From: Staphylococcus sp. NRL 16/872
GTDB lineage: Bacteria > Bacillota > Bacilli > Staphylococcales > Staphylococcaceae
Length of the DNA: 64,000 nucleotides
Assembly (NCBI RefSeq): GCF_022815905.2
Contig: NZ_CP119327.1
Location: 930,001 to 994,000 of the forward strand
Direction: 5' to 3'
The position numbers were made by a program, and so were the translations under genes. The notes below the pieces were generated by a model. That model saw only the letters and a list, made by a program, of their open reading frames with translations. It ran no database searches and was not told where the DNA came from. This document shows, in pieces, positions 42,924 through 52,938 of the stretch. Position 1 is the stretch's first letter; every line of letters begins with the position of its first letter.

Positions 42924-43310
42924 ATGAATTATATAGATTTATATTTAAATCATTTTCTAAAAACAATAAATAGACAAAATATTAATGACTATCACATAGC
43001 GTTAGATAATAAATTAAAAAGTATTGAAAGATATATAGCTTATTTAAAAACGAAAAAGATTCAAATGAATAAGTTGATTGACAGTTTAACAGCAACATTA
43101 GAAAATAAGTATATTGATATAACAAATATGTACAATATTAAAAGTGCTCAAGAAATTAATAATTGTGAAATTGAAAGTTTAAAAAGACAATTAGATATGT
43201 GTGAAGATTATTGCGCTAGAATAGAAGCGAATATTCACCGTTGTTCAAGAGAATGCGTATCAACACAGGAGCAGTGTGATATTATTGAGCAAATAAGTGT
43301 AATAGCTTAA
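42924..43310 (+). CDS. First gene of the vra operon, coiled-coil protein
   Basis: A 128-residue soluble protein with predicted long helices (K/E/N-rich heptads, for example LKSIERYIAYLKTKKIQMNK) and a cluster of cysteines in its second half (CEIESL, CEDYCARIEANIHRCSRECVSTQEQC). It corresponds in position to orf1, the first gene of the S. aureus vra operon, whose role is not established and which is dispensable for signalling as far as I recall. ATG behind GAGGTGG. vraT starts 28 bases after its stop. Confidence 0.8.
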   Translation: MNYIDLYLNHFLKTINRQNINDYHIALDNKLKSIERYIAYLKTKKIQMNKLIDSLTATLENKYIDITNMYNIKSAQEINNCEIESLKRQLDMCEDYCARIEANIHRCSRECVSTQEQCDIIEQISVIA

Positions 43311-43338
43311 AAATATAGAAAGATAAGGGGGCGATAGA

Positions 43339-44040
43339 TTGACACGTAAGTATATATCAACAGAATTATTAATTATTTTTACAGCTTTAATGATTATTGC
43401 GAATTTTTACTATATCTTTTTCGAAAAGATAGGTTACCTATTCGTACTATTATTAGGATGTATATTAGTTTATATTGGCTACCTTTACTTTCACAAAGTA
43501 AGGGGGCTCTTAGCGTTTTGGATAGGTGTACTACTTATTGCTTTTACATTGTTATCCAATAAATATACTATTATCATTTTATTTATTTTCTTAGTTATCG
43601 TTATAATAAGATATCTAATTTTCAAATTTAAGCCTTTAAATATAGTTGCGTCTGAAGAAGAAGTGACTTCTCCTCAGTTTATTAAACAAAAATGGTTTGG
43701 TGAGCAACGTACACCAGTTTATGTGTATAAATGGGAAGACGTGCAAATCCAACATGGCATAGGAGATATTCACATCGATATGACTAAAGCAGCCAATATT
43801 AAAGAAAATAATACCATTGTTGTAAGACATGTATTAGGAAAAATTCAGCTTATTGTTCCTACTAATTACAACATTAATTTACACATGGCAGCTTTCTACG
43901 GCACGGCTTATTTAAATGGTCAATCATATAAAGTTGAAAATAATCATATTCAAGTTGAAGAAAAACCAAAAGAAGAAAATTATAATGTTAATATTTATAT
44001 ATCAACATTTATAGGTGATGTTGAGGTGGTTTATAGATGA
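43339..44040 (+). CDS. vraT: Cell-wall stress sensor accessory protein VraT (LiaF-like)
   Basis: A 233-residue membrane protein of the LiaF/YvqF family: about four hydrophobic segments in residues 8-100 and a C-terminal beta-rich domain (about 130-233, with [11 protein letters not shown] and [12 protein letters not shown]). The start is a TTG behind AAGGGGGCG. In S. aureus VraT is needed with VraS and VraR for the response to cell-wall antibiotics. It overlaps vraS by 4 bases (ATGA). Confidence 0.9.
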   Translation: MTRKYISTELLIIFTALMIIANFYYIFFEKIGYLFVLLLGCILVYIGYLYFHKVRGLLAFWIGVLLIAFTLLSNKYTIIILFIFLVIVIIRYLIFKFKPLNIVASEEEVTSPQFIKQKWFGEQRTPVYVYKWEDVQIQHGIGDIHIDMTKAANIKENNTIVVRHVLGKIQLIVPTNYNINLHMAAFYGTAYLNGQSYKVENNHIQVEEKPKEENYNVNIYISTFIGDVEVVYR

Positions 44041-45083
44041 ATCACTACTTAAGAGCTATTGGTTCCATGTTAATCCTTGTGTATAGCATGTTAACCGCGT
44101 TCTTATTTATTGATAAAGTATTCGTTAATATTATTTATTTTCAGGGGATGTTTTATGCTCAGATATTTGGGATACCCGTCTTCTTATTTTTAAATCTAAT
44201 TATTATTTTATTATGTATTATTGTTGGCTCGATCTTAGCTTATAAAATCAACCAACAAAATCATTGGATAAAAAATCAAATAGAACACGCTATTGAGGGT
44301 GAAACGGTAGGCATCAATGATCAAAATATTGAATTATATAATGAAACAGTTGATATTTATCAAACGCTCGTACCATTGAATCAAGAGTTACATCGTTTAA
44401 GAATTAAAACCCAAAATTTAACCAATGAAAATTATAATATGAATGATGTCAAAGTGAAAAAAATCATTGAAGATGAACGTCAGCGTTTAGCACGTGAATT
44501 ACATGATTCTGTAAGTCAGCAACTTTTCGCAGCTAGTATGATGCTCTCAGCCATTAAAGAAACTAATTTAGAACCTCCACTCAATCAACAAATTCCAGTG
44601 CTTGAAAAAATGGTTCAAGAATCTCAATTAGAAATGCGAGCATTACTATTACACCTTCGTCCACTCGGTCTTAAAGATAAGACGCTAGGGGAAGGTATTA
44701 AAGACTTGGTCATTGATTTACAGAAAAAGGTACCTATGAAAGTAATTCATGATATTGAAGAATTTGAAGTTCCTAAGGGGATTGAAGATCATTTATTTAG
44801 AATTACACAAGAGGCTATTTCTAATACGTTGCGTCATTCAAATGGTACGAAAGTAACCGTAGAATTATTCAATAAAGAAGATTATTTATTATTGCGTATT
44901 CAAGACAATGGTAAAGGATTTAATGTAGATGAAAAGCTAGAACAAAGCTATGGTCTAAAGAATATGCGAGAACGTGCGTTAGAAATTGGGGCAACTTTTC
45001 ATATTGTTTCTTTACCAGATTCAGGGACAAGAATTGAAGTGAAAGCACCATTACATAAGGAGGATGATTTATATGGCGATTAA
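44037..45083 (+). CDS. vraS: Cell-wall stress sensor kinase VraS
   Basis: A 348-residue NarL-partner histidine kinase. Two membrane segments (about residues 13-32 and 42-68) with a very short external loop make it an intramembrane-sensing kinase. The phosphoacceptor is H156 in [16 protein letters not shown], identical in position to S. aureus VraS; the HATPase domain carries [13 protein letters not shown] (N box) and DNGKGF (G1). It overlaps vraR by 11 bases. Confidence 0.96.
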   Translation: MNHYLRAIGSMLILVYSMLTAFLFIDKVFVNIIYFQGMFYAQIFGIPVFLFLNLIIILLCIIVGSILAYKINQQNHWIKNQIEHAIEGETVGINDQNIELYNETVDIYQTLVPLNQELHRLRIKTQNLTNENYNMNDVKVKKIIEDERQRLARELHDSVSQQLFAASMMLSAIKETNLEPPLNQQIPVLEKMVQESQLEMRALLLHLRPLGLKDKTLGEGIKDLVIDLQKKVPMKVIHDIEEFEVPKGIEDHLFRITQEAISNTLRHSNGTKVTVELFNKEDYLLLRIQDNGKGFNVDEKLEQSYGLKNMRERALEIGATFHIVSLPDSGTRIEVKAPLHKEDDLYGD

Positions 45084-45702
45084 AGTACTATTTGTGGATG
45101 ACCACGAAATGGTTCGTATTGGAATTTCAAGTTATTTATCAACGCAAGAAGATATTGAAGTCGTGGGAGAAGGCGCATCCGGTAAAGATGCAATTGCTAA
45201 GGCGCATGAATTACAACCTGATTTAATATTAATGGATTTACTTATGGATGATATGGACGGCGTGGAAGCTACGACCCAAATAAAAAAAGATTTACCTCGC
45301 ATTAAAGTAGTCATGCTTACAAGTTTTATAGAAGATAAAGAAGTCTATAGAGCATTAGATGCTGGGGTAGATAGTTATATTTTAAAAACAACAAGTGCTA
45401 AAGATATAGCTGAAGCGGTGCGTAAAACATATAACGGTGAAGCAGTATTTGAACCAGAAGTGTTAGTGAAAATGCGTAATAGAATGAAAAAAAGAGCAGA
45501 ATTATATGAAATGTTAACTGAACGTGAAATGGAGATATTGCTACTAATTGCAAAAGGATATTCTAACCAAGAAATAGCAAGCGCGTCTCATATTACAATC
45601 AAAACAGTGAAAACACATGTAAGTAATATACTGAGTAAATTAGAAGTACAAGATAGAACTCAAGCTGTTATATATGCTTTCCAACATAATTTAATTCAAT
45701 AA
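45073..45702 (+). CDS. vraR: Cell-wall stress response regulator VraR
   Basis: A 209-residue response regulator: receiver domain (1-120, D9, D10, phosphoacceptor D55 in [10 protein letters not shown]105-type Lys in YILKTTSA) and a LuxR/FixJ-type helix-turn-helix (about 145-205, [21 protein letters not shown]). The ATG at 45073, 9 bases after AAGGAGG in the end of vraS, is preferred over the ATG 9 bases earlier. It controls the wall-stress regulon including its own operon, and possibly sgtB encoded 7 kb away, as in S. aureus. Confidence 0.96.
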   Translation: MAIKVLFVDDHEMVRIGISSYLSTQEDIEVVGEGASGKDAIAKAHELQPDLILMDLLMDDMDGVEATTQIKKDLPRIKVVMLTSFIEDKEVYRALDAGVDSYILKTTSAKDIAEAVRKTYNGEAVFEPEVLVKMRNRMKKRAELYEMLTEREMEILLLIAKGYSNQEIASASHITIKTVKTHVSNILSKLEVQDRTQAVIYAFQHNLIQ

Positions 45703-45711
45703 TGAAAAAAC

Positions 45712-45748
45712 AAAGGTCAAGACGAAATTGCGTCTTGACCTTTATTTT
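45712..45748. terminator. Bidirectional terminator after vraR
   Basis: Perfect 13-base-pair stem AAAGGTCAAGACG / CGTCTTGACCTTT with a 6-base loop and T-rich tail. Confidence 0.92.
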
Positions 45749-45754
45749 TCATTA

Positions 45755-46972
45755 TTATTTATTATCTTTATTATCGTCATTCTCATGACTGAATTTATCT
45801 TTAATTTTATCAGTCATTGATTCTTTTTCTTCAGTTTTATTATCAGGATCTTTGTCTACTTTATAATCCTCATCTTGTCCAAGAGATGTTTGTTTATATT
45901 CATAAGTTGTATCTTCGTTGTAATGGTTCTGATTATTATCATCGTGTTTTAATGCTGCTTCTTCTGGTGTTTGGCCTTTAATGACTTTTCTTTGATGAAT
46001 GATGGCATTAATTTCTGCGCCTACTAGAATAATAAAACTAGTTAAATAGATCCAAATTAATAAAATGATAATACCTGCGATACTACCATAGGTTTTAGAA
46101 TAGTTACCAAAGTTAGAAATGTAGAAACCGAATGCAAATGAACCAATTAACCAAATAACTGATGTGAAGATTGCACCTGGTAAAACTGATTTTAATTTCG
46201 TTTTAACATTTGGCGCTACAGAATAAAGAATAGTGAATAAAATTAAGATAATAATTAATGGAAGAATGACTTGAACTAAATTAAATATCCATTTAATTTC
46301 TTCATCTAAACCTAACGGACCAAAGAGATAATGTGCGATAACTGAACCCATTGTAGGTAATGTCATAGCTGCTAAAAAGACAACACCTAAAACAACAGTG
46401 AATACTACACTTAATAATTTTAATACAATACCATTTCGATTATCCTCAACATCATAAGCAACGTTGAATGAGTTCATAATCGCAGTCATACCGTTAGACG
46501 CTGACCAAATTGCTAAAATCAAACCAATAGACAGTAAGCCACCACTAGAGTTTTTAGTGACATCGTTAATCACGCCTTTAATTAGAGTTGATGTCTCTGC
46601 TGGCGCATTACTTAATAAATCAGTAATCTGTTTTTGATCTAAATTAAATAGCGGTAAAAGTGTTAATAAAAAGATAAGCATAGGGAACATAGCTAAAACA
46701 AAATGATAGGTCATTTGTGCAGCTAAACCTGAGGCATCATCTTTCCCAATACGATAAATTAAATATGAGAAAAAATTAGAGTCTTTAGTGTATTTCGCAG
46801 GTTTGTTCAATCTTGAAACAAATAACACTTGGCTATCTTTTTTGGGTTCTTTCGATTGAAATTCTTGAGGTTCTACATATGTACGATCAACCTTAATCTT
46901 ATCTTTCTCCTCATTCTCTTTATCTTTAATTGAATTAAGATATTTCGAATTTGATTGATTTTGATTAGACAT
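45755..46972 (-). CDS. YihY/BrkB (UPF0761) family membrane protein
   Basis: A 405-residue inner-membrane protein. A charged N-terminal part (about 1-65) precedes six hydrophobic segments (about 85-330) typical of the YihY/virulence factor BrkB family, with the conserved GLAAQMTYHFVLAMFPMLIF region and WLIGSFAFGFYISNF. A hydrophilic D/E/K/N-rich tail of about 70 residues follows. Function in staphylococci is not known. ATG behind AAAGGAGA. Convergent with the vra operon. Confidence 0.86.
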   Translation of the reverse strand: MSNQNQSNSKYLNSIKDKENEEKDKIKVDRTYVEPQEFQSKEPKKDSQVLFVSRLNKPAKYTKDSNFFSYLIYRIGKDDASGLAAQMTYHFVLAMFPMLIFLLTLLPLFNLDQKQITDLLSNAPAETSTLIKGVINDVTKNSSGGLLSIGLILAIWSASNGMTAIMNSFNVAYDVEDNRNGIVLKLLSVVFTVVLGVVFLAAMTLPTMGSVIAHYLFGPLGLDEEIKWIFNLVQVILPLIIILILFTILYSVAPNVKTKLKSVLPGAIFTSVIWLIGSFAFGFYISNFGNYSKTYGSIAGIIILLIWIYLTSFIILVGAEINAIIHQRKVIKGQTPEEAALKHDDNNQNHYNEDTTYEYKQTSLGQDEDYKVDKDPDNKTEEKESMTDKIKDKFSHENDDNKDNK

Positions 46973-47017
46973 AACAATCTCCTTTGTTCAATAAACAATA
47001 AATACTTTTTAAAATTA

Positions 47018-47053
47018 AAGGCAAAATTTCTTTATAAAAAGAATTTTGCCTTT
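47018..47053 (-). terminator. Terminator after the YtxH-like gene
   Basis: AAGGCAAAATT / AATTTTGCCTT perfect stem with a 13-base loop, just past the stop of the 94-residue gene on the minus strand. Confidence 0.85.
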
Positions 47054-47062
47054 AATTATCAA

Positions 47063-47347
47063 TTATTTGCCGATACGATTATTTTTACGATTTACAAACG
47101 TATCTTTAGCATCTTTAATTGATCTTTCTAATTCTGGATTGTTACGGCGAATTTCTTCAATTGTATCTTTCCAGTATAGAACTTCATCTTTAATAGAACT
47201 AATTTTAGAAGGTTTACGAGAACGATTACCTTCTTTAATATCTTTAATAGATTGAATTAATGAATTACGTGTTGATTTATCAGCTAATGTAGCTGCGCCA
47301 CCAACAACAGCACCAATAATAATACCAGGAATGAATTTGTTTTGCAT
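47063..47347 (-). CDS. YtxH-like small membrane protein
   Basis: A 94-residue protein with an N-terminal glycine-zipper membrane segment (FIPGIIIGAVVGGAATLA) followed by a basic, probably helical soluble part with SIKDIKEG and SIKDAKDTF repeats. This is the YtxH/general-stress-like form. The ATG follows AGAGGGG, 5 bases after the ptpA stop, so it is the second gene of a ptpA transcript. Function unknown. Confidence 0.75.
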   Translation of the reverse strand: MQNKFIPGIIIGAVVGGAATLADKSTRNSLIQSIKDIKEGNRSRKPSKISSIKDEVLYWKDTIEEIRRNNPELERSIKDAKDTFVNRKNNRIGK

Positions 47348-47352
47348 TTATT

Positions 47353-47817
47353 TTACCCCTCTTTCAAATTTGCATCTTTAACGATGAAATCGATTAAATT
47401 GTCACAAGATGATTGTACCATTTCATACACGCCTTCGAAATTATTTGTGTAATAAGGATCAGGTACATCACTTTCTTCCATGTTACTAAATTCTAGCAGT
47501 TTGAACAATTGTCCTTTGAGATTAGGATTAATAGACTTAATATTATTTACATTACTTTGATCCATTGCAATGATATAATCAAAGTCATCATCAGGTTCAA
47601 AAAGCTCACTAATCATGCCATCAAAAGGTACATTATGACGTTTTAGAATATCTTGGGTACCCTCATGAGGAGGTTCACCTAAATTCCAACGGCCTGTACC
47701 TCTTGAATGAACTGTAATTCCAGAAATACCACGATCTTTTAAACGCTGACGCATAATTGCCTCAGCCATAGGAGAACGACAAATATTTCCTAGACAGACA
47801 AAAGCTACATCTATCAA
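47353..47817 (-). CDS. ptpA: Low-molecular-weight protein tyrosine phosphatase PtpA
   Basis: A 154-residue phosphatase. The P-loop C-X5-R-S is VCLGNICRSP with nucleophile C8 and R14; the general acid Asp is in DVPDPYY near residue 120. The longer frame begins at 47850, but GGAGG lies inside it and points to the TTG at 47817, 8 bases downstream, giving the S. aureus length. S. aureus PtpA is secreted and promotes survival in macrophages. It is followed by the YtxH-like gene in the same transcript. Confidence 0.92.
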   Translation of the reverse strand: MIDVAFVCLGNICRSPMAEAIMRQRLKDRGISGITVHSRGTGRWNLGEPPHEGTQDILKRHNVPFDGMISELFEPDDDFDYIIAMDQSNVNNIKSINPNLKGQLFKLLEFSNMEESDVPDPYYTNNFEGVYEMVQSSCDNLIDFIVKDANLKEG

Positions 47818-47957
47818 TATACATACCTCCAAACAATAATATAAAACCATTTTATAGTTAATTTAAACATTTAGAAAGTAATAAATTTACTAAATTCTAT
47901 AAAAGTTTATTAAATATTCATACTTTGATAAAATATTGAAATAAAGAGGTGAAGAAT

Positions 47958-48164
47958 ATGGCACAAAGTAATGAAGAAATGATTAAAGATATTAGAAAGA
48001 AATTAAACATAGTTAATCAAGGTTTACTAAATCCAGATAAATTTACAGAAGCAAACCATCAAGATATAAAAGAAATTCATAGTTTTGTGATGTCCAAAGA
48101 ATCATTTTCACCAAGTGAAGTAACAGCGATAGCAGACGAATTAGGTAATTTACGTCAGGACTAA
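47958..48164 (+). CDS. UPF0435 (DUF1128) protein
   Basis: A 68-residue soluble protein beginning M-A-Q-S-N-E-E-M-I-K-D-I-R-K-K-L and with SPSEVTAIADELGNLR near its end, the conserved UPF0435 pattern. The ATG at 47958 follows AGAGGTGA; the ATG 9 bases earlier is too close to it. Function unknown. It lies 13 bases before ampS and is probably co-transcribed with it. Confidence 0.85.
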   Translation: MAQSNEEMIKDIRKKLNIVNQGLLNPDKFTEANHQDIKEIHSFVMSKESFSPSEVTAIADELGNLRQD

Positions 48165-48177
48165 GGAGGAATCTTAA

Positions 48178-49425
48178 ATGGCAACATTGAATTATGAAGA
48201 GAAATTACAACAATATGCAGAATTATTAGTAAAGGTAGGGATGAATGTTCAGCCTGAACAACCTGTTTTTATAAGAACATCTGTAGAGACAGTGGAATTA
48301 ACGCGCTTAATTGTTGAAGAATCTTATAAAGCTGGCGCTTCAGATGTCAGAGTAGTATATGGCGATCCTAGATTAAGTCGATTAAAATACGAATATGAAT
48401 CTGTTGATACTTTTGAAAATACACCAGTAAAATCATATGATGTTGAAGAACGTATGGATTATGCAAACCGTGGGGCTGCGAATTTAGCGTTATTGTCTGA
48501 AGATCCAGATTTAATGAATGGAATTGATTCTAAAAAATTAAAAGCATCTCAGATGAAATATGCACAAGCGTTTAAAGGTTATATGGAAGGTAGCCAAAAA
48601 AATAAATTTCCTTGGGTAGTTGCCGCATTTCCATCTAAAGCATGGGCAAAACGTGTATACCCTGAATTATCCGAAGATGAAGCTTTTGAAAAATTTGTTG
48701 ACGAAGTATTTGATATCGTGCGCATTGATGGTAATGATCCAGTTGAAAATTGGAAAAATCATGTTGAAAATCTAAGTGTGCATGCGAATAAACTACAAGA
48801 GAAAAATTATAAAGCATTACATTATCTATCTGAAGGAACAGATTTAGTAGTGGGCTTAACAGAAGGTCATATTTGGGAAGACGCTACAAGTTACGTTAAT
48901 GGTGATCAACAACCTTTCATCGCGAACATTCCTACTGAAGAAGTGTTCACAGCGCCAGACCGCAATAATGTCAATGGTTACGTAACGAATAAGCTTCCAT
49001 TAAGCTACAACGGCACTATTATTGATGGATTTACATTGACTTTCAAAGATGGTGTTATTGTTGATTATAAAGCTGAAAAAGGTGAAGACGTATTAAGAGA
49101 CTTAATTGATACGGACGAAGGCTCTAAACGTTTGGGTGAAGTTGCACTTGTGCCAGATGATTCACCGATTTCTAATCGTAATACTATTTTCTACAATACT
49201 TTATTTGATGAGAATGCATCATGTCATTTAGCTATTGGCTCAGCTTATGGTTTCAACGTTAAAGGTGGCACAGAAATGACTACTGAAGAGAAGATTGCTA
49301 GTGGATTAAATGATTCAAATACACACGTAGACTTTATGATTGGTAGTTCAGATTTAACGATTTACGGCATTCTTCATGATGGCAGTAAAGAATTAGTTTT
49401 TGAAAATGGGAACTGGGCCCAATAA
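48178..49425 (+). CDS. ampS: Aminopeptidase AmpS (M29 family)
   Basis: A 415-residue thermophilic-type M29 metallo-aminopeptidase, cytosolic, releasing N-terminal residues from peptides. The metal-site regions show as [20 protein letters not shown] (from about residue 218), NIPTEEVF (about 258-265), and [22 protein letters not shown] and [10 protein letters not shown] (about 340-390), which hold the Glu, His and Asp ligands. ATG behind AAGGAGGA. Downstream of the UPF0435 gene. Confidence 0.94.
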   Translation: MATLNYEEKLQQYAELLVKVGMNVQPEQPVFIRTSVETVELTRLIVEESYKAGASDVRVVYGDPRLSRLKYEYESVDTFENTPVKSYDVEERMDYANRGAANLALLSEDPDLMNGIDSKKLKASQMKYAQAFKGYMEGSQKNKFPWVVAAFPSKAWAKRVYPELSEDEAFEKFVDEVFDIVRIDGNDPVENWKNHVENLSVHANKLQEKNYKALHYLSEGTDLVVGLTEGHIWEDATSYVNGDQQPFIANIPTEEVFTAPDRNNVNGYVTNKLPLSYNGTIIDGFTLTFKDGVIVDYKAEKGEDVLRDLIDTDEGSKRLGEVALVPDDSPISNRNTIFYNTLFDENASCHLAIGSAYGFNVKGGTEMTTEEKIASGLNDSNTHVDFMIGSSDLTIYGILHDGSKELVFENGNWAQ

Positions 49426-49464
49426 CACATTAGAAAGATAGATTATATAAAAGGGGTAGTCAAA

Positions 49465-49998
49465 ATGTCACAAACGCAAGTTGAGAAAAAATCGATGTCT
49501 GAGTCTAAAAGTATTAAAGCCAAACAAGTCTTTCCACAAGACACAAACCATCATCACACAATGTTTGGTGGTTCTTTAATGGCTAATATAGATGAAATTG
49601 CTGCGATTACTGCAATGAAACATGCGAATGCACAAGTAGTGACAGCATCTACAGATTCAGTTGATTTCTTAAGACCAATTAAAACAGGCGATATTACATC
49701 ATATGAAGCAATGGTAAGTTATGCAGGCACAAGTTCAATGGAAATCTGTGTGCAAATTATTATTGAAGACGTATTAAATAAAGAAAGACACTTAGCTGCA
49801 TTAAGCTTTTTAACATTTGTAGCATTAGGTGACGATGGTAAACCTGTACAAGTACCAAAAGTTTACCCAGAAACTAAAGTAGAAAAATGGTTCTACGAAA
49901 GCGCACCTAAACGCGTTCAACGTAGAAAAGATAGACGCGAAGAAAGTAAAAGTACATTAGATTTTCTTTCAAACGCACAAAATATCGAAGAAGTATAA
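49465..49998 (+). CDS. Acyl-CoA thioesterase (hotdog fold)
   Basis: A 177-residue hotdog-fold thioesterase of the YkhA/acyl-CoA hydrolase type. The core motif DTNHHHTMFGGSLMANIDEIAA (from about residue 27) contains the substrate-loop N-H-x-x-x-M-F-G-G and the catalytic Asp; VTASTDSVDFLRPIKTGD follows. A charged C-terminal tail (RRKDRREES) ends it. It cleaves fatty acyl-CoA; chain-length preference unknown. ATG behind AAAGGGGT. A hairpin terminator follows. Confidence 0.88.
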   Translation: MSQTQVEKKSMSESKSIKAKQVFPQDTNHHHTMFGGSLMANIDEIAAITAMKHANAQVVTASTDSVDFLRPIKTGDITSYEAMVSYAGTSSMEICVQIIIEDVLNKERHLAALSFLTFVALGDDGKPVQVPKVYPETKVEKWFYESAPKRVQRRKDRREESKSTLDFLSNAQNIEEV

Positions 49999-50037
49999 TA
50001 GGGAAGAGACTTAAAATTAATGTTTTGGTCAAAGGAC

Positions 50038-50073
50038 AAAGGCAATTTCTATTAAAATATAGAAATTGCCTTT
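50038..50073 (+). terminator. Terminator of the thioesterase gene
   Basis: Perfect 15-base-pair stem AAAGGCAATTTCTAT / ATAGAAATTGCCTTT with a 5-6-base loop and short T-run. Confidence 0.88.
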
Positions 50074-50149
50074 TGCTTGTTAATTTATTTTAATGATGCG
50101 TGTTAAATAAAATAATATGCGAGACATTTGTTTTAAATATTTTAATGTA

Positions 50150-50610
50150 AAATTACATATGAATATACAGTGTTATAGTGAGGATTTATTAATGAACCTA
50201 ATTGCTAGAATACTTAGATAAGAAATTCTAGGGATGACCTACGAGTGTGCGCGTGGAGAAAAGGAACGTAAGCGTTCACACACATACATAAATAGTTCTA
50301 AAATGGATAATGGAACGTAGTTGAGTGCGGGGCCCCAGCACAAAGACTTTCGCATAGAAAGTCTACAAACAAAGCAAGCTGGGGAAGGAACTTAAGTGTT
50401 TACACACTTAAGTAAGTAGTTCTAGTGATTAAAATCAAAGAACGTCTTTACATGACTACAGGCTTGAGCCTTTCCCGCAAGAAAGCGTCGCAACAAAATG
50501 AGTAACATTCATCTAAGATTTTCTTTTCGAGCCAATAATACGAAGTAGTATAAATAAAGACGCCAGTAAATGAAATTATAAAAAATCATTTACTGGCTAT
50601 TTTAAAATTT
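50150..50610 (+). repeat. STAR-like interspersed repeat, copy 5 (composite)
   Basis: The core is GGGGCCCCAGC with outer stem CCCCAGC (50333-50339) / GCTGGGG (50378-50384) and a perfect inner stem AGACTTTC (50344-50351) / GAAAGTCT (50357-50364). Directly after it comes the perfect hairpin CTTAAGTGT / ACACTTAAG (50391-50412). Then GACTACAGGC (50454-50463), GAGCCAATAATACGAAGT (from 50529) and the hairpin GCCAGTAAATGA / TCATTTACTGGC (50562-50597), all modules shared with copy 2 but in a different order. It fills nearly all of the 630-base gap; I see no protein gene in it. Confidence 0.75.
50562..50597 (-). terminator. Hairpin downstream of the radical SAM gene
   Basis: Twelve-base-pair perfect stem GCCAGTAAATGA / TCATTTACTGGC, 12-base loop, 36 bases beyond the stop of the minus-strand radical SAM gene; same hairpin as behind putP. 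Confidence 0.55.
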
Positions 50611-50632
50611 ATGTTCCAACCGCTTCTTTTAC

Positions 50633-51778
50633 TTAATTAAAGATGTGTTCACCATGCATAGCGATTTCGTTTTGTCTGAAATTCGTATTTGGATAATACA
50701 TATTTTTTACTAACACATTTGGTCCTAAACAATGAAAAGCTTCACAATGACAATTTAAAGACTTAGCTAAGTCACTATCTAACCATGAGTTAAATACATC
50801 CGTTAATTTATCACGTCGAATATTTGAAATTGTTCCATTTTCATCACCAAAATCAGTCACAATGACGTCGCCACTAAACACGTTAACATTTAAACGACTA
50901 CGTCCGTCTGGGTCATTACGCATCGTCACATTTTTGGCATCTCTTAAACGTTGTAATAACGCTTGATCATTTTCATCATTAATGCATGGATAAATAGGTA
51001 AAGTACCAAATAACATCCATACATTTTCATCACGAATGTCTAATAAATGATGAATGGCTGTTTTCATTTCTTTAAGCGATAATACATTAAGTTGACTTGC
51101 GAAATCAGCAGGATACATAGGATGAACTTCATGTCTACTACACTTCATATCATTCACAATTTCATTATGTATCTTATCTAAATAAGGTAAAGTGCTTTGA
51201 TTTAACATTGTTTCTGCTGAGACAAACATACCTTGTTCAGATAAAGTACTTGCATTGTCTAACATCTGTTCATATAATTTCAACTTAGCTTTTAGTGGTG
51301 GCTGTTTCTTCATTGCACCAAAGCCAACATCAGTAAATTCTTGAATTGTACCCCAGTTATGAGAAATGTGCATGACGTCAATATATTCAGCAATATCTAA
51401 GTAACGATCTTGAGGAAGTGTTAAATTAGAATTCATTTGTACATAAATACCGCGATTCTGCGCATATTTTAAAAGTGGTTTCACAACATTTTTAATGGAT
51501 TTCTTAGAAAACATTGGCTCACCACCCGTAATAGACATCGTACGTAAATGAGGAATTTCATCTAAACGTCTATAAATGAGGTCCATAGGAAGGGGGTCCG
51601 GATCTTTTGTTTGTAATGTATAACCTACCGCACAATGACTACAACGCATATTACATAAATTTGTAGTTGTAAATTCAATATTACTTAAGGTTAAGTTACC
51701 GTATTCTTCAATATCATTGTAGGCTTCCCATGGATCATTTGTAATCGAAATGGGTTTTTTACTATTTGTCATCAACAT
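50633..51778 (-). CDS. Radical SAM protein of the YfkAB type
   Basis: A 381-residue radical SAM enzyme. The cluster motif is C42-x3-C46-x2-C49 (LCNMRCSHCAVGY), followed by the SAM-binding GGEPMF motif; near the C-terminus is LNCHCEAFHCLGPN, the CxCxxxxC motif that defines the YfkAB family and may bind a second cluster. The reaction is unknown. ATG behind AGGAGT. It is transcribed alone and divergent from a 53-codon gene. Confidence 0.88.
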   Translation of the reverse strand: MLMTNSKKPISITNDPWEAYNDIEEYGNLTLSNIEFTTTNLCNMRCSHCAVGYTLQTKDPDPLPMDLIYRRLDEIPHLRTMSITGGEPMFSKKSIKNVVKPLLKYAQNRGIYVQMNSNLTLPQDRYLDIAEYIDVMHISHNWGTIQEFTDVGFGAMKKQPPLKAKLKLYEQMLDNASTLSEQGMFVSAETMLNQSTLPYLDKIHNEIVNDMKCSRHEVHPMYPADFASQLNVLSLKEMKTAIHHLLDIRDENVWMLFGTLPIYPCINDENDQALLQRLRDAKNVTMRNDPDGRSRLNVNVFSGDVIVTDFGDENGTISNIRRDKLTDVFNSWLDSDLAKSLNCHCEAFHCLGPNVLVKNMYYPNTNFRQNEIAMHGEHIFN

Positions 51779-51931
51779 TATTATTACTCCTAAACTTATA
51801 AATTCCTTTCTCCGTTGCTAAAAAGTACAGTAAACATTATTAAGATTATATCCCTTTTTGTCAAATTCTGTTAGGATTAAATTAACGTAAATGTTAAATA
51901 AAATATTTTTTATGAAGGAGTGCTTATTTTA

Positions 51932-52093
51932 ATGAACGAAAATCAAACTATTGATCAAATTAAAAGTCGTTTATCAAAATTTTTAGAGGATATCGATCAT
52001 GTTAACCCAGATGAAGTAAGTGTTGAAGACATTGATGAATGGATCGGCTTACTTGATCAATTAGAAGAGAAGGTAAAACAAGTCTCTAAATAA
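51932..52093 (+). CDS. 53-residue acidic helical protein
   Basis: The ATG at 51932 lies 11 bases after GAAGGAG and opens 53 codons starting M-N-E-N-Q-T-I-D-Q-I-K-S-R-L. The product is acidic (many D/E, VNPDEVSVEDIDEWIGLLDQ) and probably two helices with a hydrophobic face. I believe it is the staphylococcal 'SE1561 family' small protein, from memory and unverified. No function is known. It stands between the radical SAM gene (divergent) and the DJ-1-like gene. Confidence 0.75.
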   Translation: MNENQTIDQIKSRLSKFLEDIDHVNPDEVSVEDIDEWIGLLDQLEEKVKQVSK

Positions 52094-52203
52094 CTGGATT
52101 ATAGCTAAATTTTTAAGTGAAGAACCATAATTCATATGTTTAAAATCCTTTCAATTTGTCTATATATAAAATATATAAATTAGTTAAGAAAGGTGATACA
52201 CAT

Positions 52204-52722
52204 ATGACTAAAAAAGTAGCAATTATCTTAGCAGACGAATTTGAAGATATTGAATTAACAAGTCCCAAAGAGGCTTTAGAAGAAGCTGGATTTGAAACAG
52301 AAATTATTGGTGATACTGCTAACGCGGAAGTAGTTGGAAAACATGGCGAAAAAGCTACAGTAAATGTAAGTATTGCCGATGCTAAACCAGAAGATTATGA
52401 TGCGTTATTAATTCCGGGTGGCTTCTCACCAGATCACTTACGTGGAGACGCTGAAGGTCGTTATGGTACATTCGCTAAATACTTCACTAAAAATGATGTG
52501 CCAACATTCGCAATTTGCCACGGCCCTCAAGTATTAATTGATACTGATGACTTAAACGGACGTACTTTAACAGCTGTATTAAATGTACGTAAAGACTTAT
52601 CAAATGCAGGGGCAAATGTTGTTGATGAATCAGTAGCTGTTGACAATAACATCGTTACAAGCCGTACACCTGATGACTTAGATGATTTCAATAGAGAAAT
52701 CGTAAAACAATTAGAAGACTAA
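52204..52722 (+). CDS. DJ-1/PfpI family protein
   Basis: A 172-residue cytoplasmic protein with the DJ-1/PfpI fold: [13 protein letters not shown] at the start (Glu of the Cys-His-Glu site near residue 14), [13 protein letters not shown], and the nucleophile elbow FAICHGPQ (C105, H106). Family members are proteases, glyoxalase/deglycase-like enzymes or chaperones; it cannot be decided here. The ATG at 52204 follows AAAGGTGA; an in-frame codon at 52156 lacks a site. Terminator follows. Confidence 0.88.
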   Translation: MTKKVAIILADEFEDIELTSPKEALEEAGFETEIIGDTANAEVVGKHGEKATVNVSIADAKPEDYDALLIPGGFSPDHLRGDAEGRYGTFAKYFTKNDVPTFAICHGPQVLIDTDDLNGRTLTAVLNVRKDLSNAGANVVDESVAVDNNIVTSRTPDDLDDFNREIVKQLED

Positions 52723-52775
52723 TTATATTTAATATAATGAATTGAAATTTGAAGCATAAGTTTGTTTCAAGCAAG

Positions 52776-52814
52776 ACTGTCCATGAAGTTGCTAGCTTTG
52801 TGGACAGTTTTTTT
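52776..52814 (+). terminator. Terminator of the DJ-1-like gene
   Basis: ACTGTCCA (52776-52783) / TGGACAGT (52801-52808), stem extends after two mismatches, T7 tail. Confidence 0.88.
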
Positions 52815-52938
52815 GTATAGCCAATAGTCTGATAGGTAGTACACCTTGGGACTGATTTTTCATGATAAGTATAGCTAAAAATATAAACTACTGTTAAACT
52901 CTCAATTATAGAGTGAGTTTAAGTAAAGGAGCTAGCGC

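Noticed and set aside
47046..47255. 69-codon plus-strand frame opposite the YtxH-like gene
   Set aside because: It begins in the terminator stem and mirrors a well-supported minus-strand gene with a good ribosome-binding site.
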